Positions 17,984-29,327 of a stretch of 43,518 nt of DNA are shown piece by piece; within the stretch, counting starts at the first letter, position 1, and every line of letters begins with the position of its first letter. A program made the position numbers and the translations under genes. Origin of the DNA: JAHIJO01 sp964486075 (GTDB lineage Bacteria > Verrucomicrobiota > Kiritimatiellia > JAAZAB01); assembly GCA_964486075.1 (NCBI GenBank), contig CAZALU010000018.1, positions 1 through 43,518 on the forward strand. The letters run 5' to 3'. The notes under the pieces were generated by a model, which worked only from the letters and a program-made list of their open reading frames with translations, did no database searches and had not been told where the DNA came from.

Positions 17984-18496
17984 TTATCCGTCTCTTTCGG
18001 CTGGGGCACTGTCCGCGTCCTGTGGCTGTGCGGGCGGAGCGAGAGCCCGCGCGACTTTTTCGAGGATTTCCAGATAGATCGTCCGTTCCCGCTGGGAGAT
18101 GCTTCGGAACAGGAGCATAATTGATTTGCGACGCTCGGCCCGCAGGGCCGTCAGTATCTTGCGACCCTTGGGCGTAATTGTCACCAGCACGGCGCGGCGG
18201 TCGGTTGCGCTCTGGAAACGCTTGACCAGGCCCAGTTCGACCAGGCGGTCTATTAAACCGGTCAGGGTCGAGCATTGCAAGCCCTGAGCCTGGGCCAGGG
18301 TGCGCATGGCGCAGGTCCCCATGCCGGCGATCTGGCGCAGCGCCCACAACTGGGGCAGGCTGATAAGGCCCCGGGCCAGGTAGTTGCGCTCCTGGCGCAC
18401 CTGGTGTTGCATGATCCCAGGGGATAGCTGGAGGACGCGGTCCGCGAACGCCTCCAGGGATAAATCCCGGGGTGTTTTGCTTCTTGAAATATTCAT
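17984..18496 (-). CDS. MarR-family transcriptional regulator
   Basis: 170 residues from the ATG at 18496, winged helix-turn-helix type: LTLPQ-like LISLPQLWALRQIAGMG, then AQAQGLQCSTLTGLIDRLVELGLVKR as recognition helix and wing entry, and SATDRRAVLVTITPKGRKIL as the wing, a MarR hallmark (DRRAxxVxLTxxG). The frame is open to 18592, but a strong promoter lies inside that extension and ends 7 nt before the 18496 ATG, so the shorter start is preferred. It is the first gene of the efflux operon and probably represses it until a small aromatic or drug ligand binds. The regulator role is inferred from position. Confidence 0.88.
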   Translation of the reverse strand: MNISRSKTPRDLSLEAFADRVLQLSPGIMQHQVRQERNYLARGLISLPQLWALRQIAGMGTCAMRTLAQAQGLQCSTLTGLIDRLVELGLVKRFQSATDRRAVLVTITPKGRKILTALRAERRKSIMLLFRSISQRERTIYLEILEKVARALAPPAQPQDADSAPAERDG

Positions 18497-18503
18497 GACG
18501 CGA

Positions 18504-18532
18504 AATATACTTAATCCGAAAGAAAGCGTCAA
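18504..18532 (-). promoter_or_regulatory. Promoter of the marR-efflux operon
   Basis: Minus-strand TTGACG (18527-18532), 17-bp spacer, TATATT (18504-18509). Only 7 nt lie between the -10 and the marR ATG, predicting a leaderless mRNA. A direct repeat of ATATTTC spans the -10 and the start of the gene. Confidence 0.6.
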
Positions 18533-18573
18533 GCCCTGGTTTTGCCCCGGAACACTTTTCGGCAAAAACGGGT

Positions 18574-18602
18574 TTGACAGCCGCCGCGACAACTCGTATG
18601 CT
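18574..18602 (+). promoter_or_regulatory. Promoter for the HMA lipoprotein-xerD-rnc group
   Basis: TTGACA (18574-18579), 17-bp spacer, TATGCT (18597-18602). Transcription would start near 18609, giving a leader of about 140 nt before the ATG at 18751. It is divergent from the marR promoter, with about 40 bp between the two -35 boxes. Confidence 0.6.
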
Positions 18603-18750
18603 TTCGCACAAAACTGAATTGATAACAGGCACTTTTTGTGTTCGCGAGCGTCTGCCGTAATTACAATTGTTGCCTAAGCGCAGCATCCCGTTTTGGAGCG
18701 CGGACGTTTAAGTAATAATATCCCGGCGGGGTTAGTTAAGGTTACCGGTC

Positions 18751-19077
18751 ATGAAAATATTTATGGGCATTTTGGGGCTGATGATTTTGCTGGGGCTGGG
18801 CGCCTGCCGCAAAAACGATATACGGACTGTGCAGATCAAGACGCCGGGGATGACGAATGCGGCCTGTGCCAAGGTGGTTCAGGACGCTTTTGCGCATCAG
18901 CCGGGCATTAATTCCGTTCGTCCTGATTTTCAGACACACGAGCTGACTGTCACGTATAACTCGATGGTTGTGGCGCGTAAAAACCTTGAATTTATCGTGG
19001 CCGGCGCCGGGTTTGACGCCGACGACACCCCGGCATTCAGCAATGCCGTTGCCAAACTGCCCGCGGAATGCCGCTGA
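18751..19077 (+). CDS. HMA-domain-like lipoprotein with degenerate metal site
   Basis: 108 residues. MKIFMGILGLMILLGLGAC is a lipoprotein signal with Cys19 as the acylated residue. The mature part has the beta-alpha-beta-beta-alpha-beta layout of the heavy-metal-associated (Atx1/MerP) fold: VQIKTPGMTNAACAKVVQDAF, INSVRPDFQTHELTVTYN, and ARKNLEFIVAGAGFDADD. The usual GMTCxxC motif is GMTNAAC here, so the first metal-binding Cys is Asn and only one remains. It therefore may not bind Cu(I) or Hg(II) in the usual way. A TAAGG Shine-Dalgarno-like sequence lies upstream. It is the first gene of a plus-strand group; there is no link to metal transport genes nearby. Confidence 0.7.
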   Translation: MKIFMGILGLMILLGLGACRKNDIRTVQIKTPGMTNAACAKVVQDAFAHQPGINSVRPDFQTHELTVTYNSMVVARKNLEFIVAGAGFDADDTPAFSNAVAKLPAECR

Positions 19078-19159
19078 GGGCAGCGGTGCTGAATGCCGAT
19101 TGTTGGTTGGAAACGATGGCGGACATTTTCGTCTGGGCGCCGAGGATATATTTATTTTT

Positions 19160-20047
19160 ATGCAGGCGTTGATCGATCAATTTCTGGATTATATTTCCCT
19201 CGAACTGGGCTTGAGTTTAAACACCCGGATGGCCTACGCGACAGATCTCCGTAAATTTGTCGGTTTTCTCGAGGTCCGGAAGATTGCCACCCTGAATTCT
19301 TTGACCCGCAAGCAGCTCCTCGATTTCTTGATGGGCGAGAGGGAGAAAGGGCTGGCCGCCAATTCCGTATCGCGCCTGTTTGTGGTGATCAAGGTTTGGC
19401 TGCGCTATCTGCAGCAGGAAAACCTGCTGGCCCAAAATGTTGCCGAGGCCATGGATTCCCCGAAGCTGTGGAAGATTCTGCCGGAAACCCTCTCGATCAA
19501 GGAAGTGGAGCGTCTGCTGGCGGCGCCGGCGGGAGACAAGCCCCAGGCCGTGCGTGATCGGGCGCTGCTGGAAGTCTTCTATGCCAGCGGTTTGCGCGTA
19601 TCCGAACTATGCAGCCTGACCCTGGATGACCTGCACTTCGATGCCGGCTACCTGCGCTGCATCGGCAAGGGCCAGAAGGAGCGGGTTGTGCCATTTTCGG
19701 AACAATCCGGGCAGATCCTGGCCGGCTACCTGCGCCAGGCTCGGCCCCGGCTGGCGCGGGATCCATCCGTCCGTGCGGTTTTTCTGACGCGGCTTGGGCA
19801 GGCCTTTGATCGGCGCAGCGTCTGGAGAATGGTTAAACGCTATGCACGGAATGCCGGCATTGCCAAATCGATCAGCCCGCACACGCTGCGCCATTCCTTC
19901 GCCAGCCACCTCCTGCAAAACGGCGCGCCGCTGCGGGTGATCCAGGAAATGCTGGGCCATGCCGATATTGCCACGACCCAGATTTATACGCACGTGGACC
20001 CGGCGCGTCTGAAATCCATACATGAAAGGTTCCACCCCCGAGCATGA
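19160..20047 (+). CDS. xerD: Tyrosine recombinase, XerC/XerD type
   Basis: 295 residues, the usual length of Xer recombinases, which resolve chromosome dimers at dif during division. An N-terminal SAM-like core-binding domain (1-100) precedes the catalytic domain. Catalytic residues are visible: Arg146 in YASGLRVSEL, Lys170 in IGKGQKERVVPF, His241 and Arg244 in HTLRHSFASH, His267 in LGHADI, and nucleophile Tyr276 in TTQIYTHVD. The reading frame extends to 18968, overlapping the lipoprotein gene in another frame, but the ATG at 19160 gives the canonical N-terminus. It is not next to mobile-element genes, which supports the housekeeping Xer role. Its stop overlaps the rnc start (ATGA). Confidence 0.9.
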   Translation: MQALIDQFLDYISLELGLSLNTRMAYATDLRKFVGFLEVRKIATLNSLTRKQLLDFLMGEREKGLAANSVSRLFVVIKVWLRYLQQENLLAQNVAEAMDSPKLWKILPETLSIKEVERLLAAPAGDKPQAVRDRALLEVFYASGLRVSELCSLTLDDLHFDAGYLRCIGKGQKERVVPFSEQSGQILAGYLRQARPRLARDPSVRAVFLTRLGQAFDRRSVWRMVKRYARNAGIAKSISPHTLRHSFASHLLQNGAPLRVIQEMLGHADIATTQIYTHVDPARLKSIHERFHPRA

Positions 20048-20772
20048 ATTTTAAATCGTTATTTCATAATCCCTATCGCGCGCTGGAGAGCAAGCTGGGA
20101 TATACCTTCCGTTCCCGGAATCTGTTGGCGATGGCGCTTATGCATCGCTCCTATCGTTACGAAACCATGGGCATCGATGCTGACAACCAGCGCTTGGAAT
20201 TTTTGGGTGACGCAGCCTTCGGGCTGGTGGCTGCCGAGTACCTCTTTAAGGCTCATACAACCCTCCAGGAAGGATCTTTGACTTGCCTGCGCAGTCGCCT
20301 GACGAGCGGCAAGGCGCTAGCCCAAATCGGGCGTACCGTCGGGCTGGGCGAACATCTTAAACTGGGCAAAGGCGAACGCATGTCCGGCGGCCAGCATCGG
20401 GCTTCCAATATCACCGATGCCATGGAGGCGATCCTGGGTGCCGCCTACCTCGACCGGGGCTTGCCGGCGGTGAAAAAAATTTTTCTGAAGTTGTTTATTC
20501 CCCTGATTGAAATCAAGCCCGACGATGCCTGGTCGGATAATCCCAAGGGGCAACTCCAGGTTATCGCCCAGCGTGATTTGCATGCCAATCCCCGCTACCA
20601 GGTCACCCGCCAGGATGGGCCTTCCCATTCGAAAATGTTTACCGTCCATGCGCTTGTCAACGGCAAACACCTGGGGACGGGGCGGGGGCTGACCAAGCGC
20701 GATGCCGAGCAGCAGGCGGCCGCCAACGCGCTCCAGCAATCACGCGCCGTGCACCCAAATTCTGAACCCTGA
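20044..20772 (+). CDS. rnc: Ribonuclease III
   Basis: 242 residues. RNase III cuts double-stranded RNA, including rRNA precursors. The signature NQRLEFLGDAAFGLVAAEYLF (about residues 42-62) contains the metal-binding Glu and Asp. A second acidic site is in ITDAMEAILGAAYLDRG (about 123-139). The C-terminal double-stranded-RNA-binding domain runs from NPKGQLQVIAQ to KRDAEQQAAANALQ (about 160-233). Its ATG overlaps the xerD stop by 4 nt, so translation is probably coupled. Length and motifs are standard. Confidence 0.95.
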   Translation: MNFKSLFHNPYRALESKLGYTFRSRNLLAMALMHRSYRYETMGIDADNQRLEFLGDAAFGLVAAEYLFKAHTTLQEGSLTCLRSRLTSGKALAQIGRTVGLGEHLKLGKGERMSGGQHRASNITDAMEAILGAAYLDRGLPAVKKIFLKLFIPLIEIKPDDAWSDNPKGQLQVIAQRDLHANPRYQVTRQDGPSHSKMFTVHALVNGKHLGTGRGLTKRDAEQQAAANALQQSRAVHPNSEP

Positions 20773-20797
20773 ACCCCTATTCGAAACGGATTTTAAG

Positions 20798-21049
20798 ATG
20801 CCCATCCGGGAATATCAAGCCAAGGACCCGAACCAAGGTTGCGGGCTATGCCGTCAGCCGTTCGAGCAGATCGAAGGATTGAATCAGCCGCCTGGCGCCG
20901 GGTGTCCGCGCTGCGGCGTGCCGCTTGTGCGCCTGATTTCGGCGCCGGCTATCGGCGCGTCGCGCAGCGGCTTCGATGCGCGAGCCAAATCGTCCGGCTT
21001 TCACAAGTTGAAAAAACTGGGTCATGGTGAATACGAAAAACAGTATTGA
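20798..21049 (+). CDS. FmdB-family zinc-ribbon protein
   Basis: 83 residues. MPIREYQAKDPNQGCGLCRQ, then GCPRCGVPLVRLIS form a four-Cys zinc ribbon (CxxC and CxxC) at the N-terminus, as in the FmdB/YggC-like regulatory protein family, followed by a basic tail. The frame is open further upstream into the end of rnc, but the ATG at 20798 gives the family-typical start. Function is unknown; members are small and often occur near housekeeping genes. The stop is 8 nt before the next start. Confidence 0.75.
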   Translation: MPIREYQAKDPNQGCGLCRQPFEQIEGLNQPPGAGCPRCGVPLVRLISAPAIGASRSGFDARAKSSGFHKLKKLGHGEYEKQY

Positions 21050-21057
21050 AGAAAACT

Positions 21058-21984
21058 ATGCCTGTTTTTAAATATTTATTCGGGCCGGTGCCTTCACGTC
21101 GTTTTGGCCGTTCGCTAGGCGTGGATCTGGCGCCTTTTAAAACCTGCACTCTGGATTGTCCTTTTTGTGAAGTCGGCTTGACCACCGAGCGCACGTTGGC
21201 ACGCAAGGAATACGTTCCTACCGCTGCGATTTTGACAGAGCTTGACGCCTGGCTGGAGTTGAAACAGCCACTTGATTTTATTACCTTGGCCGGATCGGGC
21301 GAGCCGACCCTACATGCGCGGTTCGGTGAAATCCTGGATTTTATTGCCGGCCAAAAGCTGGTACGTTCAGCGCTCCTGACCAACAGTACCCTCTTGTTTC
21401 TGCCGGAAGTCCGGGCCGCGGCCGCCCGGGCGGACGTGGTCAAGGCCACGTTGTCGGCCTGGGACCAGTCCTCGTTTGCGGCCGTGGCCCGCCCGCATCC
21501 GGATCTGCGTTTTGAGCGGGTGCTTGACGGACTGCGTCACTTTCGGGATGAATATCCGGGCGCCATCTGGCTGGAAGTCTTTCTTGTGCCGGGCGTAAAT
21601 GCCGCGCTGGAGCAGGTTAAGCGGATTGCGGCCCTGGCGCAAACGATCCGGCCCGACCGGATCCAGTTGAACACGGCGGTGCGGCCGACTGCCGAACGCC
21701 AGGTCCAAGCGCTGTCTCCGGAAATGCTGCAGGAATTGACGAGTTTTTTCTCGCCCATGGCCGAAGTGATTGCGCGGTTCTCAGGAACAGCCCAACGGGA
21801 GGCTAGGGCCAGCCTCGATAGTATTATGGCAATGCTCCGGCGCCGGCCCTGTACGGCGGAAGATGTGGCCCATTCCTTCTCGCTGGCGGCGGCGGAGTCC
21901 GAGCGGATCCTGGCCGATTTGTTGCGCGTCGGCCGGGTGCGCGTGGAACTCCGTGATGGCCGGCGCTACTACCGTGGGTCGTAA
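21058..21984 (+). CDS. Radical SAM protein (COG0731-like)
   Basis: 308 residues from the ATG at 21058; an upstream TTG would overlap the FmdB stop. The radical SAM iron-sulfur motif is CxxxCxxC at Cys30, Cys34 and Cys37 (KTCTLDCPFCEVG). FGPVPSRRFGRSLGVDL before it and LAGSGEPTLHARFGEIL (GGE-like motif) after it are typical of the COG0731 group, which is distantly related to wyosine-synthesis enzymes. About residues 235-305 form a small helical/winged tail (RPCTAEDVAHSFSLAAAESERIL). The reaction is unknown; the enzyme should cleave SAM to a 5'-deoxyadenosyl radical. It ends the group that starts at 18751. Confidence 0.8.
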   Translation: MPVFKYLFGPVPSRRFGRSLGVDLAPFKTCTLDCPFCEVGLTTERTLARKEYVPTAAILTELDAWLELKQPLDFITLAGSGEPTLHARFGEILDFIAGQKLVRSALLTNSTLLFLPEVRAAAARADVVKATLSAWDQSSFAAVARPHPDLRFERVLDGLRHFRDEYPGAIWLEVFLVPGVNAALEQVKRIAALAQTIRPDRIQLNTAVRPTAERQVQALSPEMLQELTSFFSPMAEVIARFSGTAQREARASLDSIMAMLRRRPCTAEDVAHSFSLAAAESERILADLLRVGRVRVELRDGRRYYRGS

Positions 21985-21998
21985 TTCAGGGCGCGGCC

Positions 21999-23231
21999 TT
22001 AGGCGATGATCACGGCCGTCAGATTATCGGAGGCGAAGTGGGGGTTAAGGGTTCCAGTATCTGGGTCCACGAGCTTGTTCAGGTAAGCCTCGAGCTTGCG
22101 TTCGTATTCCGTTTCCCGTTCCGCTTCATTCATCCACTGGCGCGCGGAGACAAGACTCTGCTCGCCTGATTCGGCTTTTTTGGCGCTGGGGAAGCGGTGA
22201 ACCGTGTCGGCGTCCAGGAACCGCTTGAGCACTTTTGTGAATTCGATATTTTGCAGGACCTTCGCGGGCAGCCATTTTTCGATCTGCTGGGCCAACGTGT
22301 TTTTTTCATCCAGTAACTCGTTTTCGTTCAGGTTGGCCAATTCGTGGATTTGACTCCCCCTCAGCATTTCCAGGCCGACCAGGCCGGCGCTGAAGATATC
22401 GGATTGAATCAAGCCCGGTTCCCGACGATGGATTTCCGGAGCCATGTATAGCGGACTGCCGAGCAGTATGTTCACCCGTTCCCCGATCCGGGCCGCCCGT
22501 CCGAAATCAACCAGTTTCACGGTGCCCTGGATATTAACCATGATGTTTGTAGGCTTGATGTCGCCGTGAATGAAGCCTTTTTCATGGAGTACCGATAGGC
22601 CGCGCAGGACATTGCGGAGAATATAGAGGGCAGCGCCGGGCTGAAAGCTGAGCCGCTGGCCGTCCTGGCGGAAGAGGGTTGTGAAGAAATCCGCCCATTC
22701 CTTGTCGCTGCAACGAGAGCGGGCTATATTCAAGTGCTGACTATCCAGCAGGAATTGCAGGTCCACGCCGTCCACGGCTTGCATCAGGACATAGCCAATT
22801 CCATTGCATTCCTCGTAGAAATCCAGGGAGACCAGGTTGCTGTTGTTGATCGGCTGCAGCAGGGATATCTGTTGGGCGATGCGCCCCATATCGGTCCAGT
22901 ACTTAGCGGCACTGGAATAAATGGCCGGATCGAAGAGCTTGATTGCGTGATGTGTGCGACAGCCCCGCGCTCCTTGACGAGTCGCCAGAAACACCACTCC
23001 CTGGCGGCCATGGCCTAGTTCCTTCACGAACTGGTAGGAAACCGGGCAGGGGATCGACCGAGAATGCCGGATATCTCGGTAACTGTTGATCAGTTCGATA
23101 AACTCTGGCGCCAGCGTCGGTTTCGTCGGCGCGGCCGAAGTCGGGGTCGATTCGATCCCGGTCGCTGACAAGAGTTTTTGGGTGGGCGCCGGTTCAGCTA
23201 TGAGTGTGTCCAGCAGGTTAATGGGTTTCAT
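21999..23231 (-). CDS. Eukaryotic-type serine/threonine protein kinase
   Basis: 410 residues from the ATG at 23231. A frame extension adds 6 residues, but a TATAAT box overlaps it. A Thr/Pro-rich N-terminus (1-60) precedes the kinase domain: glycine loop ELGHGRQGVVFLA (71-83), ATP Lys98 in HAIKLF, catalytic loop IHGDIKPTN (221-229, with HGD instead of HRD), DFG at 242-244, and APE in YMAPEIH (262-268). No membrane segment or PASTA domain is seen, so the kinase should be soluble. The C-terminal tail (about 360-410) is charged and ends SDNLTAVIIA, which recalls the final strand of PP2C phosphatases. Substrate unknown. Confidence 0.87.
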   Translation of the reverse strand: MKPINLLDTLIAEPAPTQKLLSATGIESTPTSAAPTKPTLAPEFIELINSYRDIRHSRSIPCPVSYQFVKELGHGRQGVVFLATRQGARGCRTHHAIKLFDPAIYSSAAKYWTDMGRIAQQISLLQPINNSNLVSLDFYEECNGIGYVLMQAVDGVDLQFLLDSQHLNIARSRCSDKEWADFFTTLFRQDGQRLSFQPGAALYILRNVLRGLSVLHEKGFIHGDIKPTNIMVNIQGTVKLVDFGRAARIGERVNILLGSPLYMAPEIHRREPGLIQSDIFSAGLVGLEMLRGSQIHELANLNENELLDEKNTLAQQIEKWLPAKVLQNIEFTKVLKRFLDADTVHRFPSAKKAESGEQSLVSARQWMNEAERETEYERKLEAYLNKLVDPDTGTLNPHFASDNLTAVIIA

Positions 23232-23238
23232 ACGGGGC

Positions 23239-23244
23239 ATTATA
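23239..23244 (-). promoter_or_regulatory. -10 box before the kinase gene
   Basis: A perfect TATAAT on the minus strand, ending 7 nt before the ATG at 23231. No good -35 is seen at 16-18 bp. The spacing matches the marR and MscS-ParB promoters and suggests a leaderless start. Confidence 0.4.
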
Positions 23245-23322
23245 TACATTTCCGGTTAACCCGAGTTTTTTATTCGTGGCGCAGGCCAACTCTGAGTTAG
23301 TCGCCAAGCACAAGCTTAAACA

Positions 23323-24111
23323 TTATTTTGTTTCCTGCAAGAGCGGGAAACCATCGGCGATCAGCTGGTGGGCACAATTGGTGAGAACCACCTGAATGCC
23401 TTGCTTGACATAGTCGAGCGCTTCGTGGGCATCGTCCGACCAAAACAGGTTGCAGATCAGACCAGCCGCGCGCGCGGCGCGAGTATGCTCCGCGGTAACA
23501 TGTCGTCCTGTCTGTATCCGCCGACAGGCATACTTTTGCGCAGTCTGGATTTGCATCAACGGGTTTTCAAAGCCGTCCAAACAGTTCCGCGGCAGTTCTG
23601 GGGCGTATTCCAGGGCGCATTGGAGCACTTCGGCTGTGCCGGCGATATAGGCCCGGTCGCACAACGATCTCTGCCGCAGGATAGCGCAGGTTTGTTTCAC
23701 CAGTTGTCCGTTTACTCCCGCTTCCTTGATGTGAATATTGAGTTCCATGCGACCGGCCGTCAGGTCGAGGACTTCCTCCAGACGTGGTATACGCAGGCCG
23801 CGCCAAGCCGGGCCGTTCTTGACGCCCGCGTCCAACTTACGGATGTCGGCCCAGAGCATGTCCGCTATCTTACCCCGGCCATTGGTGGTGCGCTCGAGCG
23901 ACTCATCGTGGCAAACCACGGCAACACCGTCCCAACTGCTCCACAAGTCGAATTCGAGTTCCTGGGCGCCCGTGGACAGCGCGGCCGCAAAGGCCGGCAG
24001 GGTGTTCTCGGGGCAGGCAAGGCTCAGGCCACGATGTGCGCAGATCCTGGGAAAGGCGTGCGGGTTCAGCGACTTTTCGTGACAATGATTCGGGCTGTCT
24101 GGTTGTTGCAT
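23323..24111 (-). CDS. Glycerophosphodiester phosphodiesterase
   Basis: 262 residues with the GDPD catalytic set: ICAHRGLS (His26, Arg27), PENT (Glu35), ELEFDLW (Glu53, Asp55, metal-binding) and VVCHDESLERTTNG (His68). It hydrolyses glycerophosphodiesters to glycerol-3-phosphate and an alcohol. No signal peptide is visible, so a cytoplasmic UgpQ-like role is more likely than periplasmic GlpQ. An AAGGA Shine-Dalgarno precedes the ATG. It lies between the kinase and divergent secA. One possible catabolic link is to the phospholipid genes (cls, lipid kinase) elsewhere in the window, but no operon connects them. Confidence 0.9.
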   Translation of the reverse strand: MQQPDSPNHCHEKSLNPHAFPRICAHRGLSLACPENTLPAFAAALSTGAQELEFDLWSSWDGVAVVCHDESLERTTNGRGKIADMLWADIRKLDAGVKNGPAWRGLRIPRLEEVLDLTAGRMELNIHIKEAGVNGQLVKQTCAILRQRSLCDRAYIAGTAEVLQCALEYAPELPRNCLDGFENPLMQIQTAQKYACRRIQTGRHVTAEHTRAARAAGLICNLFWSDDAHEALDYVKQGIQVVLTNCAHQLIADGFPLLQETK

Positions 24112-24211
24112 GGGCTTTCCTTGTGAAATATGCCGGCGGATGTCAATTTCCCGCCATGCTAACGCAATACGATGTAATATAACGCGGGAGGCGGCATGTG
24201 CAAACCATTTT

Positions 24212-24240
24212 TTGACAACCCGTCATGGTAGTGCTATTGT
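24212..24240 (+). promoter_or_regulatory. Promoter of secA
   Basis: TTGACA (24212-24217), 17-bp spacer, TATTGT (24235-24240). The -10 ends 10 nt before the ATG at 24251 and 28 nt before the ATG at 24269, with no Shine-Dalgarno before either. Confidence 0.6.
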
Positions 24241-24250
24241 TCCCGCTGCT

Positions 24251-27268
<3,018 letters not shown>

Positions 27269-27325
27269 AGTGCGGCCCATAGCTGCTCGGGTTGCCAGCT
27301 AGGGCGGAGCCCGGGGCTATACGAT

Positions 27326-28960
27326 TTGGGACCGATCACGAGCAAATGTTTTCATATTTCGAAACAGGGGGTGGCCGCGGTTGTTGCCGGCCTGCTGTGT
27401 TTTACCGCTTTCCCCCCTTTGGAGTGGGCCGCCGCTGCTTGGGTTGCCCTTGTGCCGCTCCTGTTTATCGTTGCCACAATGACTCCGGCCAGAGCGTTTC
27501 GCTTTGGACTGATCGCCGGGCTGGTGTTTTGGTGGTCTTCTATTATCTGGCTGACTCGCGTTTCCTGGGCGGGTTGGCTGATGCTCGGCACCTATTGCGC
27601 CCTCTATATCGCTTTGTTTTCGATGGCAGCATCCTGGGTCTTGCGTGCCAAATTCTGTCATGCCCGACTGGGCATAGCCGCGCCCTACACGTTGTTTGTG
27701 ATATTCGTCATCCCGGCTATTTGGGTCGGATTGGAATACCTGAGATCGACGCTTTTTACCGGTTTTTCCTGGAATCCAATGGGTATCACTCAGGCCGGGC
27801 TGCTGCCCCTGATTCAATGCGCGGCATGGGGCGGGGTGTATGCCGTATCTTTCCTAGTGGTTCTGGTCAATGTTGGCCTGGCTTGGGGACTGCTGCAGTG
27901 CATACCCGCAGGCAATAGCGCTGAGCATGGTTCCGGTAAACCGGCTGTATTTTTATCATGGTTTGGTACGCTGTGGCCCCCGGCGTTGTGCCTGGCCCTG
28001 CTCATTCTGGCCTGGGCCGGCGGCCTGGAGGCAATCCGGCGGCAGGACGGCCGCACTGGATCGCCGCTCCGCGTGGCGCTGATCCAGTTGAATATCCCGC
28101 AATTTGAAAAAATGGTCGAGGAATGTTTTGAAACGATCGAGCTCCGTCTCCAGCGCAGTACCGTTGTCGCCATCAAAAAGTATCGCCCCGAGCTGGTGAT
28201 CTGGCCCGAGACCGCCGTGCCGACTTTTGTCCGTGGTGTGCCGTCCACTGAGAAACTCATTGCCGAACTGATGACGCATGGCGTTCCGATCCTGGTCGGC
28301 GCCATGGATTTCGAGCAAAATGGAGATCAATATCTTTATTTCAACAGCTCGTTGCTGTTCGATCCGGAGCGGGGATTGGCACAGACCTATGCCAAACAAC
28401 ATTTGGTGTGTTTCGGTGAATATGTTCCGCTGGCCGATGTTTTGCCGTGGCTGCGCCGGCTGACGCCGATCCAGGAAAGCTTTGTACCGGGTACGGTCCA
28501 GACCTTGTTCCACTTGGACACTTCGTCGCGCGCTTTTTCCGTGCTGATCTGTTTCGAGGATACGGTGGCGGCTTTGGCCAGAGTGGCGGCGCGCGCCGGC
28601 GCGCGCCTGCTGGTTAACCAGACCAACGACGCCTGGTTCGATCCCTCCTGGGCATCGCGCCAGCACATGCTCCAGTGCGTCTTCCGTTGCGTCGAGAACC
28701 GGCTGCCGGCGGTGCGGGCTTCCAACACCGGCATAACCTGCTTTATTGACCGGACTGGCCGAGTCACCGCCGCTCTCCCGCCGACGCCCTGGCCGGAGGC
28801 GGAACCGGAATGTTTGGCGGGCACCGTTCAACTGCCCGGCCCGAAAATGCCCTTGACCTTTTATACCAGGTATGGTGATCTTTTCGCGAAAGTCTGTCTC
28901 GGAGTTACGTTGCTCTTGGTTGGATTCACGATTTTGAAACGCAAAAAAGCTCGGCGGTAA
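27326..28960 (+). CDS. lnt: Apolipoprotein N-acyltransferase
   Basis: 544 residues from a TTG codon; no in-frame ATG exists before the first membrane helix, and a GTG at 27371 is an alternative start. Lnt adds the third acyl chain to outer-membrane lipoproteins. About six to eight N-terminal membrane helices lead to a carbon-nitrogen hydrolase domain with the Glu-Lys-Cys triad: Glu in VIWPETAVP, Lys in YAKQHLVCFGEYVP, and Cys in VLICFEDTVA. NQTNDAWFDPSWASRQH and AVRASNTGIT are also family motifs. A last helix closes the protein. This is consistent with the lipoproteins predicted in this window (adaptor, HMA protein). It follows secA by 57 bp. Confidence 0.92.
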   Translation: MGPITSKCFHISKQGVAAVVAGLLCFTAFPPLEWAAAAWVALVPLLFIVATMTPARAFRFGLIAGLVFWWSSIIWLTRVSWAGWLMLGTYCALYIALFSMAASWVLRAKFCHARLGIAAPYTLFVIFVIPAIWVGLEYLRSTLFTGFSWNPMGITQAGLLPLIQCAAWGGVYAVSFLVVLVNVGLAWGLLQCIPAGNSAEHGSGKPAVFLSWFGTLWPPALCLALLILAWAGGLEAIRRQDGRTGSPLRVALIQLNIPQFEKMVEECFETIELRLQRSTVVAIKKYRPELVIWPETAVPTFVRGVPSTEKLIAELMTHGVPILVGAMDFEQNGDQYLYFNSSLLFDPERGLAQTYAKQHLVCFGEYVPLADVLPWLRRLTPIQESFVPGTVQTLFHLDTSSRAFSVLICFEDTVAALARVAARAGARLLVNQTNDAWFDPSWASRQHMLQCVFRCVENRLPAVRASNTGITCFIDRTGRVTAALPPTPWPEAEPECLAGTVQLPGPKMPLTFYTRYGDLFAKVCLGVTLLLVGFTILKRKKARR

Positions 28961-29002
28961 CCCGCAAAACTCCCGCCATAAACATCAATTAAAATACTGC
29001 CA

Positions 29003-29290
29003 ATGAATGCGCGGGCGCATATCGTGGTCGGAGGGCGTGTCCAGGGCGTTTGCTTCAGGCTCGAATGCCGCCATCTTGCAATTCGGCTCGGGCTCAGGGG
29101 CTGGGTGAAGAACCTGGATGATGGTAGCGTGGAAATCGTCGCCGAGGGCCAACCGGACATGCTGGAGCGGTTGGCGACTTGGAGCCGCCACGGCCCTGAC
29201 GGCGCGTGCGTGACCGCCTGGCGCGCGATCCCGGCAGCGCCGACCGGCGAATTCGATTTGTTCGAGGTGCGACTCGGACGGCAGCCCTGA
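29003..29290 (+). CDS. acyP: Acylphosphatase
   Basis: 95 residues, the normal size. Acylphosphatase hydrolyses carboxyl-phosphate bonds such as acetyl phosphate. GRVQGVCFR (catalytic Arg in the phosphate loop; Cys replaces the usual Gly before FR) and GWVKNLDDGSVEIVAEG (catalytic Asn) are present. The ATG at 29003 follows the lnt stop by 42 bp and precedes priA by 37 bp, consistent with one transcript. Confidence 0.9.
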   Translation: MNARAHIVVGGRVQGVCFRLECRHLAIRLGLRGWVKNLDDGSVEIVAEGQPDMLERLATWSRHGPDGACVTAWRAIPAAPTGEFDLFEVRLGRQP

Positions 29291-29327
29291 AGCGCCCCGT
29301 TAAAAGTGGAGGTCATCTGTTTCCATT

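Noticed and set aside
23323..24111. TTGACA box close upstream of the glycerophosphodiesterase gene as promoter
   Set aside because: The nearest -10-like sequence is only 10 bp away, so the spacing is wrong. The gene has a normal Shine-Dalgarno.
23368..24126. 252-codon plus-strand frame across the glycerophosphodiesterase gene
   Set aside because: Antisense to a gene with the full GDPD catalytic set.
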